This document shows positions 8,407-16,538 of a DNA stretch of 64,000 nucleotides, piece after piece. Source of the stretch: Xanthomonas sp. CFBP 8443 (GTDB taxonomy: Bacteria > Pseudomonadota > Gammaproteobacteria > Xanthomonadales > Xanthomonadaceae); NCBI RefSeq assembly GCF_025666195.1, contig NZ_CP102592.1, positions 1,488,001-1,552,000 of the forward strand. Reading direction: 5' to 3'. A program made the position numbers and the translations under genes. Position 1 is the stretch's first letter. The number at the start of each line of letters is the position of its first letter. The notes under the pieces are model-generated. The model was given only the letters and a program-made list of their open reading frames with translations. It was not told where the DNA came from and did not search any database.

Positions 8407-9441
8407 TCAACCGACGTTGCCGCGGCCGCCGACGCTGCTGAAGATGCTGCCGGTGGTGAAGCTGGATTCCTGCGAGGCCAGCAGCACGTAGATCGGCGCG
8501 ATCTCGGCCGGCTGGCCGGGCCTGCCGGTAGGGCCATCGGCGCCGAAGGTCTTCAGCTTGTCCATGAACTGCCCGCCGCTGGGCTGCAGCGGCGTCCAGT
8601 ACGGGCCCGGCGCGACTGCGTTGACGCGGATGCCCTTGGGCGCCAGCTGCTTGGCCAGGCACTTGGTGAAGCTGACGATGCCGCCCTTGGTGGTGGCGTA
8701 GTCGAGCAGCGCTTCGGGCGGATCGTCGGCCACGATCGAAGTGGTGCTGATGATCGAGGCGCCGGGCTTGAGGTGCGGCAACGCGGCGCGGGTTACCCAG
8801 AACAGCGCGTAGAGGTTGGTCTTGAGCGTGTCGTCGAACTGCTGGTCGTCGATGTCCAGGATCGACTGCTGCGCGGTCTGGCGCGCGGCGTTGTTGACCA
8901 GAATGTCCAGCCCGCCGAGCTGGCGCACGGCCTGATCGACCAACTGCCTGCAGAACGCGGCGCCGCGCAGGTCGCCGGGGATGGCCACCGCCTTGCGCCC
9001 GGCCGCGCGGATCAGCGCCACCACCTCGCGCGCGTCCGACTCCTCCTGCGGCAGGTAGTTGATCGCCACGTCCGCGCCCTCGCGCGCAAAGGCAATCGCC
9101 GCGGCGCGGCCGATGCCCGAATCGCCGCCGGTGATCAGCGCCTTGCGCCCGGCCAGGCGGCCGGAGCCGACGTAGCTGGTCTCGCCGTGGTCCGGCACCG
9201 GCACCATCTTCGACGCCAGGCCCGGCCATTCCTGCTTGGGCGTATCGAACGGCGGGCGCGGATACTGGGTGCGCGGGTCCTGCATCGGCGGCCTGCTGCC
9301 GGCGGCGCCGGTGCCGGCCGCCGCGGCCTGCGCTCCGGCGCCGCCGGACATGGCCAGCGCGCCGCTGGCGGCCAGGCTGCTGCCCAGGACGCCGAGCGCG
9401 CGGCGGCGGCTGGCGGAGTGGTTGGGATCGTGATCGCTCAT
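8407..9441 (-). CDS. Tat-exported short-chain dehydrogenase/reductase (YhdF/GSP39-like)
   Basis: A 344-residue protein. The ATG at 9441 is preceded by GAGGAG on the minus strand. The N-terminus carries a twin-arginine signal (SRRRALGVLGSSLAASGALA), so it is predicted to be folded in the cytosol and exported. A linker rich in Pro/Gln follows, then a Rossmann domain with TGGDSGIG (about 108), the structural NNAA motif, and the catalytic Ser plus YATTK pair. The YPRPPFDTPKQEWPG lead segment is typical of the stress-induced SDRs of the YhdF/YghA/GSP39 group. The substrate is unknown. A Tat signal is found on several SDRs of this group but is unusual for SDRs in general. No operon partner is apparent. 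Confidence 0.88.
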   Translation of the reverse strand: MSDHDPNHSASRRRALGVLGSSLAASGALAMSGGAGAQAAAAGTGAAGSRPPMQDPRTQYPRPPFDTPKQEWPGLASKMVPVPDHGETSYVGSGRLAGRKALITGGDSGIGRAAAIAFAREGADVAINYLPQEESDAREVVALIRAAGRKAVAIPGDLRGAAFCRQLVDQAVRQLGGLDILVNNAARQTAQQSILDIDDQQFDDTLKTNLYALFWVTRAALPHLKPGASIISTTSIVADDPPEALLDYATTKGGIVSFTKCLAKQLAPKGIRVNAVAPGPYWTPLQPSGGQFMDKLKTFGADGPTGRPGQPAEIAPIYVLLASQESSFTTGSIFSSVGGRGNVG

Positions 9442-9706
9442 GGCGCGGCTCCTCGGTGGGGGAAGAAGCGGCGGCGCGGGCCTCGTCGTTGCGCCGCCCG
9501 TTCGGCGTCGTCCGCCAGGTCCGGCACGCTGCAGGCAGCGGCGGGGCGCATGCGGACGAACGTCGGGCAACCCATCTCAGCGCCGCGCCCGGCACCGCGG
9601 CGTGAGCGCGAGGTGCTGCCGATGTGAAGCAAACCGGCTGTGGCGGTGGCGCCACCGACAACTGCGGCGTTGCTGACGCAGACGCTGCAGGAATCGCGCG
9701 TTGCAT

Positions 9707-9779
9707 CCTGTAGGAGCGGCTTCAACCGCGACGGGCTTTGCTGATGGCGTCTGTCGCGGCTGAAGCCGCTCCTACAGGG
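9707..9779. repeat. Inverted pair of CGGC-type CTTCAG stem-loops
   Basis: TGTAGGAGCGGCTTCAACCG on one side and the matching inverse GTCGCGGCTGAAGCCGCTCC on the other, about 16 bp apart, form both two small hairpins and one large inverted repeat. It is the minimal dispersed form of the units stacked in the arrays at 4635-5560 and 13735-14560. One stem has a G-to-A change (TTCAACCG) that weakens it. Confidence 0.85.
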
Positions 9780-9806
9780 TTCGCTGTTGCGAAACGCTCC
9801 CGCTTC

Positions 9807-10050
9807 TCAGCCTGCCAATTCGGAATTGGCGGACACGCCCGCAGCTTCGGCCGATGGCGCCACCCAAAGGTCGAACACACCCGGCTCCACTGCCGGCTTC
9901 AACGCCTGGCCGACGAACAGCAGGTCCTCGCGGTGCAGCGCGAACTCCACCGCGACGCTGCCGCCGGCCGGCACCGCGACCTTGCGGAAAATCCTTCAGT
10001 TCGCGCAGTGGCCGGGTAACGCTGGCGCTGCTAGGCGCGGCCAGGCGGCT
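9807..10050 (-). pseudogene. Remnant of the C-terminal Fn3-like domain of a GH3 beta-glucosidase
   Basis: Reading the minus strand, codons from about 10050 give a segment ending SVTRPLRELK. After a one-base frame change near 9995 the sense continues as FRKVAVPAGGSVAVEFALHR, then EDLLFVGQALKPAVEPGVF, and ends DLWVAPS...SANSELAG at a stop at 9807. This is the order of motifs in the fibronectin-III-like domain that closes GH3 beta-glucosidases and xylosidases (TRP-x-RELKGF, then VEPG-F). No catalytic domain remains upstream; the DNA runs into the end of the SMI1-like gene. I read it as the tail of a deleted glycosidase gene with an added frameshift. Confidence 0.7.
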
Positions 10051-10179
10051 GCCGGAGCTACTGCGACCACAAGCGCAGGGCGCCTTTCACCGAGAGCAGC
10101 CGAGCGGTCCCGGCAGCTGAGCCGCGCCGGGGCCGGGGCGCCATCGGGGATGGGACGAAACCATCGCATTCGGTCGCGC

Positions 10180-10785
10180 TCAGGCTTGGTACCACTCCAG
10201 GACATCCAGGAATTGCGCGGCCTGAGCGGCGCTGCCCAGGTATGACGCCAGGGCCGCCGCGACCGCGGTTCGCGCCGTCGCGAGCAGTTCGTCGGTGTCG
10301 TCGAACGCGTCGTCGCCCAGTTCCGCCATGGCGTTGGCGATGGTCGCCAGGCCGCCGAACGCGGTGTCCAGCGTGGCGGCCAGCAACCTGGGCTGCCACG
10401 TGCCGGCGCCGTGGAACGCGAAGAGGATTTCGCCGCTGGCGGTGTCCAGGATGAACGGGTCCGCGCCCTGGTCCGCGACCACCAGCCAGTGCTCGTTCCA
10501 GTCCGCAATGCGCTCGCCGCTGACCGCGTTCCAACGGTAGCCGGCCTGGCGCTGCCAAAGCTTGTGCAGCGGCGGAATGTCGACCGGGTTGCCGCCGATG
10601 TCGAGCGACACGCCGGTCGGACCCACCTGCGCATGCAAGGTCTCGCCCCACGGCCCGACCTGCGCATAGAAATCGGCCAGCGCCGCCGGCAGCGGGATCG
10701 TGCCCTGCCAGTCGGACGCCGGCTGCGGGCGTAGCTCGCCCCAGGGTGCGAGCAGCGTGCGAAGTGCGGCGAAGTGCATCGGCAT
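10180..10785 (-). CDS. SMI1/KNR4-like protein
   Basis: A 201-residue soluble protein. ATGs at 10785 and 10779 are both in frame; GCAGGG lies directly before 10785 and is better spaced for 10779, so the true start may be six bases downstream. The WGELRPQPASDWQG opening, ALADFYAQVGPWG and IPPLHKLWQRQAGYRW segments and the WLVVADQGADPFILDTASG strand pair match SMI1/KNR4 (SUKH) proteins. In bacteria these often serve as immunity proteins for polymorphic toxins, but many are orphans. No toxin gene is adjacent, so an immunity role is only possible. It lies downstream of nothing on its strand and ends before the GH3 remnant. Confidence 0.75.
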   Translation of the reverse strand: MPMHFAALRTLLAPWGELRPQPASDWQGTIPLPAALADFYAQVGPWGETLHAQVGPTGVSLDIGGNPVDIPPLHKLWQRQAGYRWNAVSGERIADWNEHWLVVADQGADPFILDTASGEILFAFHGAGTWQPRLLAATLDTAFGGLATIANAMAELGDDAFDDTDELLATARTAVAAALASYLGSAAQAAQFLDVLEWYQA

Positions 10786-10988
10786 CCCTGCGGCAATCAA
10801 TGTGCTCGGCACTGTACGTGCGAAGCAGGCAAATGTCGCGCGCCGCTGCGCATTGCCACACACGCACGAACTAGCGGCTGACAGTCGCAAGCTGAGCCAC
10901 TTGGTTGCCGCCCCATGGTCCGCTGTCGTGCCGAACGTGTTAGGTCTTACCTTCTGGACGCTACGCGCGCGCGCCTGCGGGCGGTGAA

Positions 10989-11347
10989 CTAGCGTTCCAG
11001 CCCGTCCGTCCTGCAACTCGGAGTGCGCAGCGTTTCATGGACGACAGCGAGCGGCTCACCGGATGGATAGCGGCGACTGCGGACGGATTCCATCACTGCC
11101 CGATCGCAGACACGGTCTCTGGACGAGCGGACGATATCGAGCTTGCCGACGGCGCCGCTGTCGAGGATTTCGAATGCCACCGTGACAGTGCAGCGCTTGT
11201 CCATAGCGGAAGCGCCGAAGCAAAGTCGGCGGGCATCCGCAGCGGCGTGGCGGACAAGGGTTCCGGCGGCGTCGCATGCTCGGGGGCAGGCTGTTGCTGC
11301 GGTGTGCCAGCTAGTGCCAGCGCTAACGCTATCAGCCGCATTTGCAT
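10989..11347 (-). pseudogene. Small exported TonB-C-terminal-like protein, frameshifted
   Basis: The minus strand starts at an ATG (11347) with a signal-like MQMRLIALALALAG and a Gln/Pro-rich stretch to ATPLRMPADFASA. The frame then continues without family sense. In the +1 frame the same DNA from about 11215 gives MDKRCTVTVAFEILDSGAVG, then KLDIVRSSRDRVCDRAVMES and ending RYPSGEPLAVVHETL, a compact TonB-C-like fold of about 70 residues that stops at 10989. Joining the frames by one base would give a periplasmic protein of about 118 residues. Either the gene is broken, the 71-residue ORF from 11204 is used alone, or there is a base error. It sits 38 bp after a small membrane-protein gene. Confidence 0.5.
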
Positions 11348-11385
11348 CGACGTCGGCTTCTGCAGGCTTGTCGCCGTTGCGATCG

Positions 11386-11667
11386 TTACTGTCGGTCGGC
11401 GTTGGCCATGGCCTGCGCGTCGCGCAGGTTGTCGCGCTGCGCCAGGTCCTTGCCGATGCCGTAACCGAGGACGACCAGCAGGAAGACGATTGCCAGCGCG
11501 CCGTACACAACGCGGTGGCGCGCGTCGCCGCGCATGGCCGCGCTGGCGGCGAGGCACGCGAATGCCGCGCTGAAGTAAAGCGGATTGGCAAGCAGGCCAA
11601 GGACCACGAACAGGCTGCCGGCGCAGAACAACAGGGCAGCGGGCGTTACGCTCTTGCCGATGGACAT
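11386..11667 (-). CDS. Small three-helix membrane protein, unknown
   Basis: A 93-residue protein. The ATG at 11667 is preceded by GGGAGA on the minus strand. Translation MSIGKSVTPAALLFCAGSLF opens a first hydrophobic helix, a second follows (PLYFSAAFACLAASAAM), and a third (VYGALAIVFLLVVLGYGIG) precedes a polar tail. I recognise no family. It is immediately upstream of the frameshifted TonB-like gene on the same strand, so the two may form a small envelope operon. Confidence 0.6.
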   Translation of the reverse strand: MSIGKSVTPAALLFCAGSLFVVLGLLANPLYFSAAFACLAASAAMRGDARHRVVYGALAIVFLLVVLGYGIGKDLAQRDNLRDAQAMANADRQ

Positions 11668-11836
11668 GGTTGCTCTCCCTTTCTCTGGTCCAGGACGGTC
11701 ATGCGGCCTGTCAAGGTCACGGCTGCAGGCCGGCAGGGGCATGGCGACAGCCGGCGTCCATCGAGCATCGCCTGCCCGCCTGGGGCCGTCAAGCTGCCCC
11801 GCCGCGGGAGCGATCGCCCGAGCCGGCCAGCGCCGG

Positions 11837-12904
11837 CTACAGTGCCAAGTGCGCCATGTCGATCACGAAGCGGTAGTGCACGTCGCCTTTCTCCAACCGC
11901 GCGAAGGCTTCGTTGATCTGCTCCATCGCGATCACCTCCACGTCGGCGACGATGCCGTGCCGCTGGCAGAACGCCAGCATCTCGTGGGTGTCGGCGGTGC
12001 CGCCGGCGCCGGAGCTGGCGATGCGGCGCCGGCCCATCGCCAGCGTCATCGGAGCGAAATCCAGTTTGTCCGGCAGGCCCAATGAGCACAGGGTGCCGTC
12101 GAGTTTGAGCGCCTGCAGCATCGGGTCCAGCGGGTAGGTCGACGATACCGTGTCAAGAATGAAATCGAAGCGGTAGGCCTGCGCTTGCATCTGCGCGGGG
12201 TCGGTGGACAGCACCACCTCGTGCGCGCCCAGGCGCTGCGCCTCGGCCGCCTTCTTCGGCGACGTGGTGAAGGCCACCACGTGCGCGCCCAGTGCGCGCG
12301 CGAATTTCACCGCCAGGTGGCCCAGGCCGCCGATGCCGACGATGCCCACGGTGCTGCCGGGGCCGACGTTCCAGTGCCGCAGCGGCGAATAGGTGGTGAC
12401 GCCGGCGCACAGCAGCGGCGCCGCCGCGGCCGGGTCCAGGCCCTCGGGCAGCGGATAGACGAAGTGCGCGTCGGCCACGTAGTACTCGGCATAGCCGCCG
12501 CGGGTGCGGCTGCCGTCGACGCGGTCGATGCCGTCGAAGGTGGTGGTCGGGAACTCGCGGCAGTACACCTCCATCTGCGCGCGGCACGGTTCGCACACGC
12601 GGCAGGAATCGACGATGGTGCCGATCATCACCCGCTGGCCGATCGCGACGTCGCGGACCGATGCGCCCACCTCCACCACTTCGCCGACGATCTCGTGGCC
12701 GGGTACCAGTGGGAATTCGCCGCCCCAGTGGTTCACCGAGTGGATGTCGGAGTGGCACACGCCGGAATACAGCACCTTCACCGCCACATCGTGCGCGCGT
12801 ACCGCGCGGCGTTCGAACTGCCAGGGCACCATGGCGCCGTTTTTTTCCATGGCGGCGTAGGCGCGGGTGGGACGGGGCTGGACCGGTGGGGCGATGGCGT
12901 TCAT
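11837..12904 (-). CDS. Zinc-dependent NAD(P) alcohol dehydrogenase, CAD/YahK type
   Basis: A 355-residue medium-chain dehydrogenase. GVCHSDIH holds the catalytic Cys, PGHEIVG the His-Glu pair, and CRVCEPCRAQMEVYC the four-Cys structural zinc site. GIVGIGGLGHLAVKFA is the nucleotide-binding loop; the GGLGH form with a following FTTS is typical of NADP-dependent cinnamyl-alcohol/YahK-like aldehyde reductases. The CRAQMEVYCREFPTTTFDGI segment is also characteristic. The predicted reaction is reduction of aldehydes to alcohols with NADPH. It diverges from a TetR-family regulator, with two inverted repeats in the 58-bp gap, so it is very likely the regulator's target. Start at 12904 is the first ATG after the operators. 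Confidence 0.93.
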   Translation of the reverse strand: MNAIAPPVQPRPTRAYAAMEKNGAMVPWQFERRAVRAHDVAVKVLYSGVCHSDIHSVNHWGGEFPLVPGHEIVGEVVEVGASVRDVAIGQRVMIGTIVDSCRVCEPCRAQMEVYCREFPTTTFDGIDRVDGSRTRGGYAEYYVADAHFVYPLPEGLDPAAAAPLLCAGVTTYSPLRHWNVGPGSTVGIVGIGGLGHLAVKFARALGAHVVAFTTSPKKAAEAQRLGAHEVVLSTDPAQMQAQAYRFDFILDTVSSTYPLDPMLQALKLDGTLCSLGLPDKLDFAPMTLAMGRRRIASSGAGGTADTHEMLAFCQRHGIVADVEVIAMEQINEAFARLEKGDVHYRFVIDMAHLAL

Positions 12905-12918
12905 GGGGGCTCCGGTGC

Positions 12919-12976
12919 TTTACAATTTGGCTGGAAATGTAAGATTGACAACTTTACAAATTATGTCAAGTGTAAA
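12919..12976. promoter_or_regulatory. Two TTTACA...TGTAA(A/G) inverted repeats, candidate TetR operators
   Basis: Between the divergent dehydrogenase and TetR genes lie TTTACA (12919-12924) N13 TGTAAG (12938-12943) and TTTACA (12953-12958) N12 TGTAAA (12971-12976). The second site spans the predicted TetR start codon at 12963. The AT-rich composition contrasts with the surrounding DNA. The arrangement fits repression of both genes by the TetR protein, relieved by an aldehyde or related ligand; the ligand is unknown. Confidence 0.75.
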
Positions 12977-13646
12977 ATCGCCAACTAGTGCCCCGGCATT
13001 GCCGAGCAAGGAGGAGCGCATCATGGATGCGGCCTTCCAGCTGTTCCTGCGCCATGGCTATCGCAAGGTCAGCATCGGCGACATCGCCGAGGCCGCGCAG
13101 ATGTCGCGGCCGTCGCTGTACGCCTCGTTCCCGAACAAGGAGGCGATCTTCGCGGCGATGGTGCTGCGCCAGCGCGATCGTTGCCTGGCCGACTCCGGCG
13201 CGCGGGTGCGGCCCGGGCAGGACCTGGCGACGCGGCTGCGGCATCTGTTCGACATCTGGGTGCTGGAGCCGACGGCGTCGGTGATCGGGTCGGAGAACGG
13301 CATCGAACTGCTGGCCAGGTGCGGCGACTATGCGCCGCAGGCTTTGGCCGACCTGTACGCGGCGCTGGAGGCGCAACTGGTGGCGACGCTGCAGCCGGAG
13401 GTGCGCGCGCCAGCGGCGCTGTCGGCGGCGGACATCGCCTACATCCTGCGCCTGGCCACCACCAGCCTGAAGGCATCGGCCGACAACGAGGCCGACCTGC
13501 GGCGCCTGATCGGCGGGCTGATCGCGATGACGTTGGCGACGGTGCGTGCGGGTGAGGGGGTGGAGGTGGAGGTGGAGGTGGAGGTGGAGGTGGACAAGCC
13601 GGTTGTCGCAGCGGCGGCGGCGAAGCGGAAGCGCGGCAGCGGCTGA
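12963..13646 (+). CDS. TetR/AcrR-family transcriptional regulator
   Basis: A 227-residue protein. The N-terminal helix-turn-helix (about 18-65: ERIMDAAFQLFLRHGYRKVS, then IGDIAEAAQMSRPSLYASFP and NKEAIF) is canonical for TetR. The ATG at 12963 is needed to keep the first helix, although it overlaps a putative operator and has no obvious ribosome site; a leaderless or weakly translated mRNA would fit autoregulation. The ligand domain (about 75-190) is unremarkable. The C-terminus carries an unusual run of Val-Glu repeats encoded by a six-base DNA repeat (13559-13594), then a basic AAAAKRKRGSG tail. It diverges from the alcohol dehydrogenase. Confidence 0.92.
   Translation: MSSVKSPTSAPALPSKEERIMDAAFQLFLRHGYRKVSIGDIAEAAQMSRPSLYASFPNKEAIFAAMVLRQRDRCLADSGARVRPGQDLATRLRHLFDIWVLEPTASVIGSENGIELLARCGDYAPQALADLYAALEAQLVATLQPEVRAPAALSAADIAYILRLATTSLKASADNEADLRRLIGGLIAMTLATVRAGEGVEVEVEVEVEVDKPVVAAAAAKRKRGSG
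13559..13594 (+). repeat. Hexanucleotide microsatellite (GTGGAG)n inside the TetR gene
   Basis: Six near-perfect tandem GTGGAG units encode a (Val-Glu) run near the TetR C-terminus. Because the unit is two codons, slippage would lengthen or shorten the acidic run without a frameshift. Confidence 0.9.
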
Positions 13647-13734
13647 GCCGGTGGAGCGTCAGATCATCGCGATCTGCGCTGCGGGTTTTTCTTCAAGCAA
13701 GGGCTTCGGCGCCGATCCTGTCCGAAGCCGTCAA

Positions 13735-14560
13735 GTGCGCCGCTTCGTTCGTCGCGGCTGAAGCCGCTCCTACAGGGAGCTTGCGGCAGGTTGGCTGGGT
13801 GCACTGTAGGAGGGGCTTCAGCCTCGACGGACGCTGCCCGAAGCCGAAGATGCACGGCTTCGCTCGTCGCGACTGAAGTCGCTCCCACAGGTGGCTTGCG
13901 GCAGGTTGGCTGGGTGCATTGTGGGAGGGGCTTCAGCCCCGACTGCATGAGGGCGGCAGTCGCGAGGTTTGCCGGCTTGCGCTGTGCGGGAGTTCCGAAT
14001 GACTGCGGTCATCGGTCCGGATGCTGCCCGGCGCCCACAGTTCAACGCTTCGCTCGTCGCGGCTGAAGCCGCTCCTGCAGGGACTTGCGGCGAGCTGGCT
14101 GGGTGCACTGTAGGAGGGGCTTCAGCCTCGACGCTGTCCGATGCCGCAGGTGCATGGTTTCGCTCGTCGCGACTGAAGTCGCTCCCACAGGGGGCTTGCG
14201 GCGGGTTGGCTGGGTGCATTGTGGGAGGGGCTTCAGCCCCGACTGCATTAGGGCGGCAGTCGCGAGATTTGCCGACTTGCGCTGTGCGGGAGTTCCGAAT
14301 GACTGCGGTCATCGGTCCCGATGCTGTCCGGAGCCCACAGTTCAATGCTTCGTTCGTCGCGGCTGAAGCCGCTCCTACAGGGACTTGTGGCGAACTGGCT
14401 GGGTGCACTGTAGGAGGGGCTTTAGCCCCGACGGACGCTGTCCGAAGCCGAAGATGCACGGCTTCGCTCGTCGCGACTGAAGTCGCTCCCACAGGGGGCT
14501 TGCGGCGGGTTGACTGGATGCATTGTGGGAGGGGCTTCAGCCCCGACTGCAGGGTGGTGG
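13735..14560. repeat. Tandem array of CTTCAG stem-loop repeats, period about 300 bp
   Basis: GGGTGCACTGTAGGAGGGGC recurs at 13797, 14101 and 14401 and TGACTGCGGTCATCGGTCC at 13999 and 14299, giving a 300-304-bp period and about 2.7 copies. The hairpins and spacer are those of the array at 4635-5560, but in reverse orientation and with about 80 bp of extra sequence per unit. No gene is present in 13647-14674. Confidence 0.92.
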
Positions 14561-14674
14561 AGATCGCGACAGCCTTTTCGCTGAATCGCTCAGTCTTGCC
14601 GCGGGCATCGGGTCGCGCGGTGAGACGTGGGCTGGCTACGCTGGCGTCCGTATTTTTTCTCCGGAGTCCCACGC

Positions 14675-16114
14675 ATGAGCCGACGTTCCGGCAGCGCCGA
14701 TCTGCCCTTGCATGGCGGCCGCGTGCCGCATTGGCTGGGCGAGCGCATGACCCGGCTCGGTGCGGTGATGTGCCAGGCCATCGTGCACAGCTATGGCCGC
14801 GACGAATTGCTGCGGCGCCTGGCGCATCCGTTCTGGTTCCAGTCGTTTGGTGCGGTGATGGGCATGGACTGGCATTCGTCCGGCATCACCACCAGCGTGC
14901 TCGGTGCGCTGAAGCGCGGGCTGACGCCGCTGTCCGGCGAACTGGGCATCCATGTTTGCGGCGGGCGCGGGCGGCATTCGCGCGCCACGCCCGACGAGTT
15001 GTGCGCGGTGGGCGAACGCACCGGGCTGGACGGCGCCGGCCTGGCGCGCGCCAGCCGGCTGGTGGCGAAGGTGGACAGCGCGGCGGTGCAGGATGGCTTC
15101 GATCTCTACCTGCACGGCTTCATCGTCAGCGACGACGGGCAGTGGGTGGTGGTGCAGCAGGGCATGAACGGGGCCAGCAAGCAGGCGCGGCGCTATCACT
15201 GGCTGTCCGAAGGGCTGACCAGCTTCGTCGACGCGCCGCATGCGGCGATCGATGGGCCGGGGCAGGGCCGCATCGTCAATCTCGCCGACCATCGTGCCGC
15301 CGCCTCGCGCGCGGCGCAGGTGGAACTGCTGCAGGCGCTGGGGCCGGATCGGATCGCGCAGGAATACGGCGCATTGCATGCGTCTTCGGCGAACGCTGCG
15401 GCGTCCGCGCCGCATGCCGCCGCAAGCGCAAAGGCGTCGCAAGGCACCATGGCCGGCACGCGTGCGGCGCCGGGCGCACGCGCTCCGGCAGCCGATGCGC
15501 TGTTCGCGCCGAGCGGCGACCTGTTCGCTGCCGCGCCCGCTGCGCCGCCGGCGCGCATGCCGGCCGGTCTGCCGCACCTGTCGCTGCCCGACCACCACGA
15601 CGTGCGCGGCAGCGACATCGTGACCCGGCGGCTGCACGCCAACCTGGCCGCGGCGGCCGAATGCGGGCCGCAGGATTTCACCGAACTGCTGCAGGTCCCG
15701 GGCGTCGGCGCGCGCACCATGCGCGCGCTGGCGTTGGTGGCCGAGGTGCTGCACGGCGCGCCGTGCCGCTTCACCGATCCGGCGCGGTTCTCGATGGCGC
15801 ACGGCGGCAAGGACCGGCATCCGTTTCCGGTGCCCACGCGCGTCTACGACCACACCATCGGCGTGCTGAAGACCGCGGTGACCCAGGCCAAGCTGGGTCG
15901 CGAGGAAAAGCTGGAGGCGATCCGCCGGCTGGATGCGCAGGCGCGCCTGCTCGAGCCGCATGCGCGCGGGCCGTCGGTGGAGGCGCTGATCGTCGAGGAG
16001 CGGCGCGCGTCGTACGGCTATGGCGGGCGCAGCGTGTTCGGTTGGGAGCCGGCGCCGGCTGGCGCGGCGAATGCCGCCGACGTTGCGCCAACCCGGCAGG
16101 CGCGTCGCCAGTAG
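14675..16114 (+). CDS. DUF763 protein with helix-hairpin-helix motif
   Basis: A 479-residue protein. The ATG at 14675 follows GGAG with good spacing. The start SADLPLHGGRVPHWLGERM and the segments WFQSFGAVMGMDWHSSGI, GIHVCGGRGRHSRATP and GFIVSDDGQWVVVQQGMN are hallmarks of DUF763, a family seen in archaea and scattered bacteria. An Ala/Pro-rich linker occupies about 232-305. Near 338 a helix-hairpin-helix motif (LLQVPGVGARTMRALAL) suggests nucleic-acid binding. The C-terminal part keeps further conserved blocks (HGGKDRHPFPVPTRVYD). The biochemical function is unknown; a DNA-related role is inferred from the HhH motif. The gene downstream encodes a histone-H1-like protein. Confidence 0.88.
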   Translation: MSRRSGSADLPLHGGRVPHWLGERMTRLGAVMCQAIVHSYGRDELLRRLAHPFWFQSFGAVMGMDWHSSGITTSVLGALKRGLTPLSGELGIHVCGGRGRHSRATPDELCAVGERTGLDGAGLARASRLVAKVDSAAVQDGFDLYLHGFIVSDDGQWVVVQQGMNGASKQARRYHWLSEGLTSFVDAPHAAIDGPGQGRIVNLADHRAAASRAAQVELLQALGPDRIAQEYGALHASSANAAASAPHAAASAKASQGTMAGTRAAPGARAPAADALFAPSGDLFAAAPAAPPARMPAGLPHLSLPDHHDVRGSDIVTRRLHANLAAAAECGPQDFTELLQVPGVGARTMRALALVAEVLHGAPCRFTDPARFSMAHGGKDRHPFPVPTRVYDHTIGVLKTAVTQAKLGREEKLEAIRRLDAQARLLEPHARGPSVEALIVEERRASYGYGGRSVFGWEPAPAGAANAADVAPTRQARRQ

Positions 16115-16538
16115 GCCGCTGCGGGGGCGAGCAGTGTGCGCAGCGGCCCAGCGGCGCAGTGGTGCGTGCGATCGATCGCCGTCGCCGTCGCCGTCGTCGG
16201 CGCGCCGCGTCACTGGACAGCGCGACGTGTGCGCATCGTGATGATCGGCCTAGTGGATCGCGCTGCGGCGACGCGTGCGGTCCACCCGCCATCCGGCGGA
16301 CGCTGACGAGGGATATGGTCGATCACACGGTGGCATCGTCGCCTGCGTGGCTTCGGAATGTCGATCAGCGCGCACGTATCCCTCCACCTGAGTTGCGCCG
16401 ACGGCCTCGCGTTGGCGCGTGCAGGCGAACGGCAAGCGGGCAGTGCACATCGGCTTCGCACGGCTTATGCCGGTTCTTTACTTTTTGGCTGCTACACCTG
16501 TTGCGATGGCCATTTCCGGCCGGTTGCAGGAGAACGTC
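16115..16538. other. Gene-free region between DUF763 and DUF6496 genes
   Basis: 424 bp with no convincing ORF. It begins with a short GTC-rich simple sequence (about 16170-16200). A less G+C-rich stretch (about 16470-16500) just upstream of the DUF6496 gene may hold its promoter. Confidence 0.6.

Larger units (their letters stand above)
9442..10179. other. Intergenic region with repeat pair and gene remnant
   Basis: These 738 bp separate the SDR from the SMI1-like gene. They contain an inverted pair of CTTCAG-type stem-loops (9707-9779) and a decayed glycoside hydrolase tail on the minus strand (9807 to about 10050). The rest shows no coding signal. Confidence 0.75.

Noticed and set aside
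11037..11573. Plus-strand 178-codon frame opposite the TonB-like remnant
   Set aside because: No motif, Cys/Arg-rich composition and no ribosome site; the minus strand shows a signal peptide and a recognisable fold.
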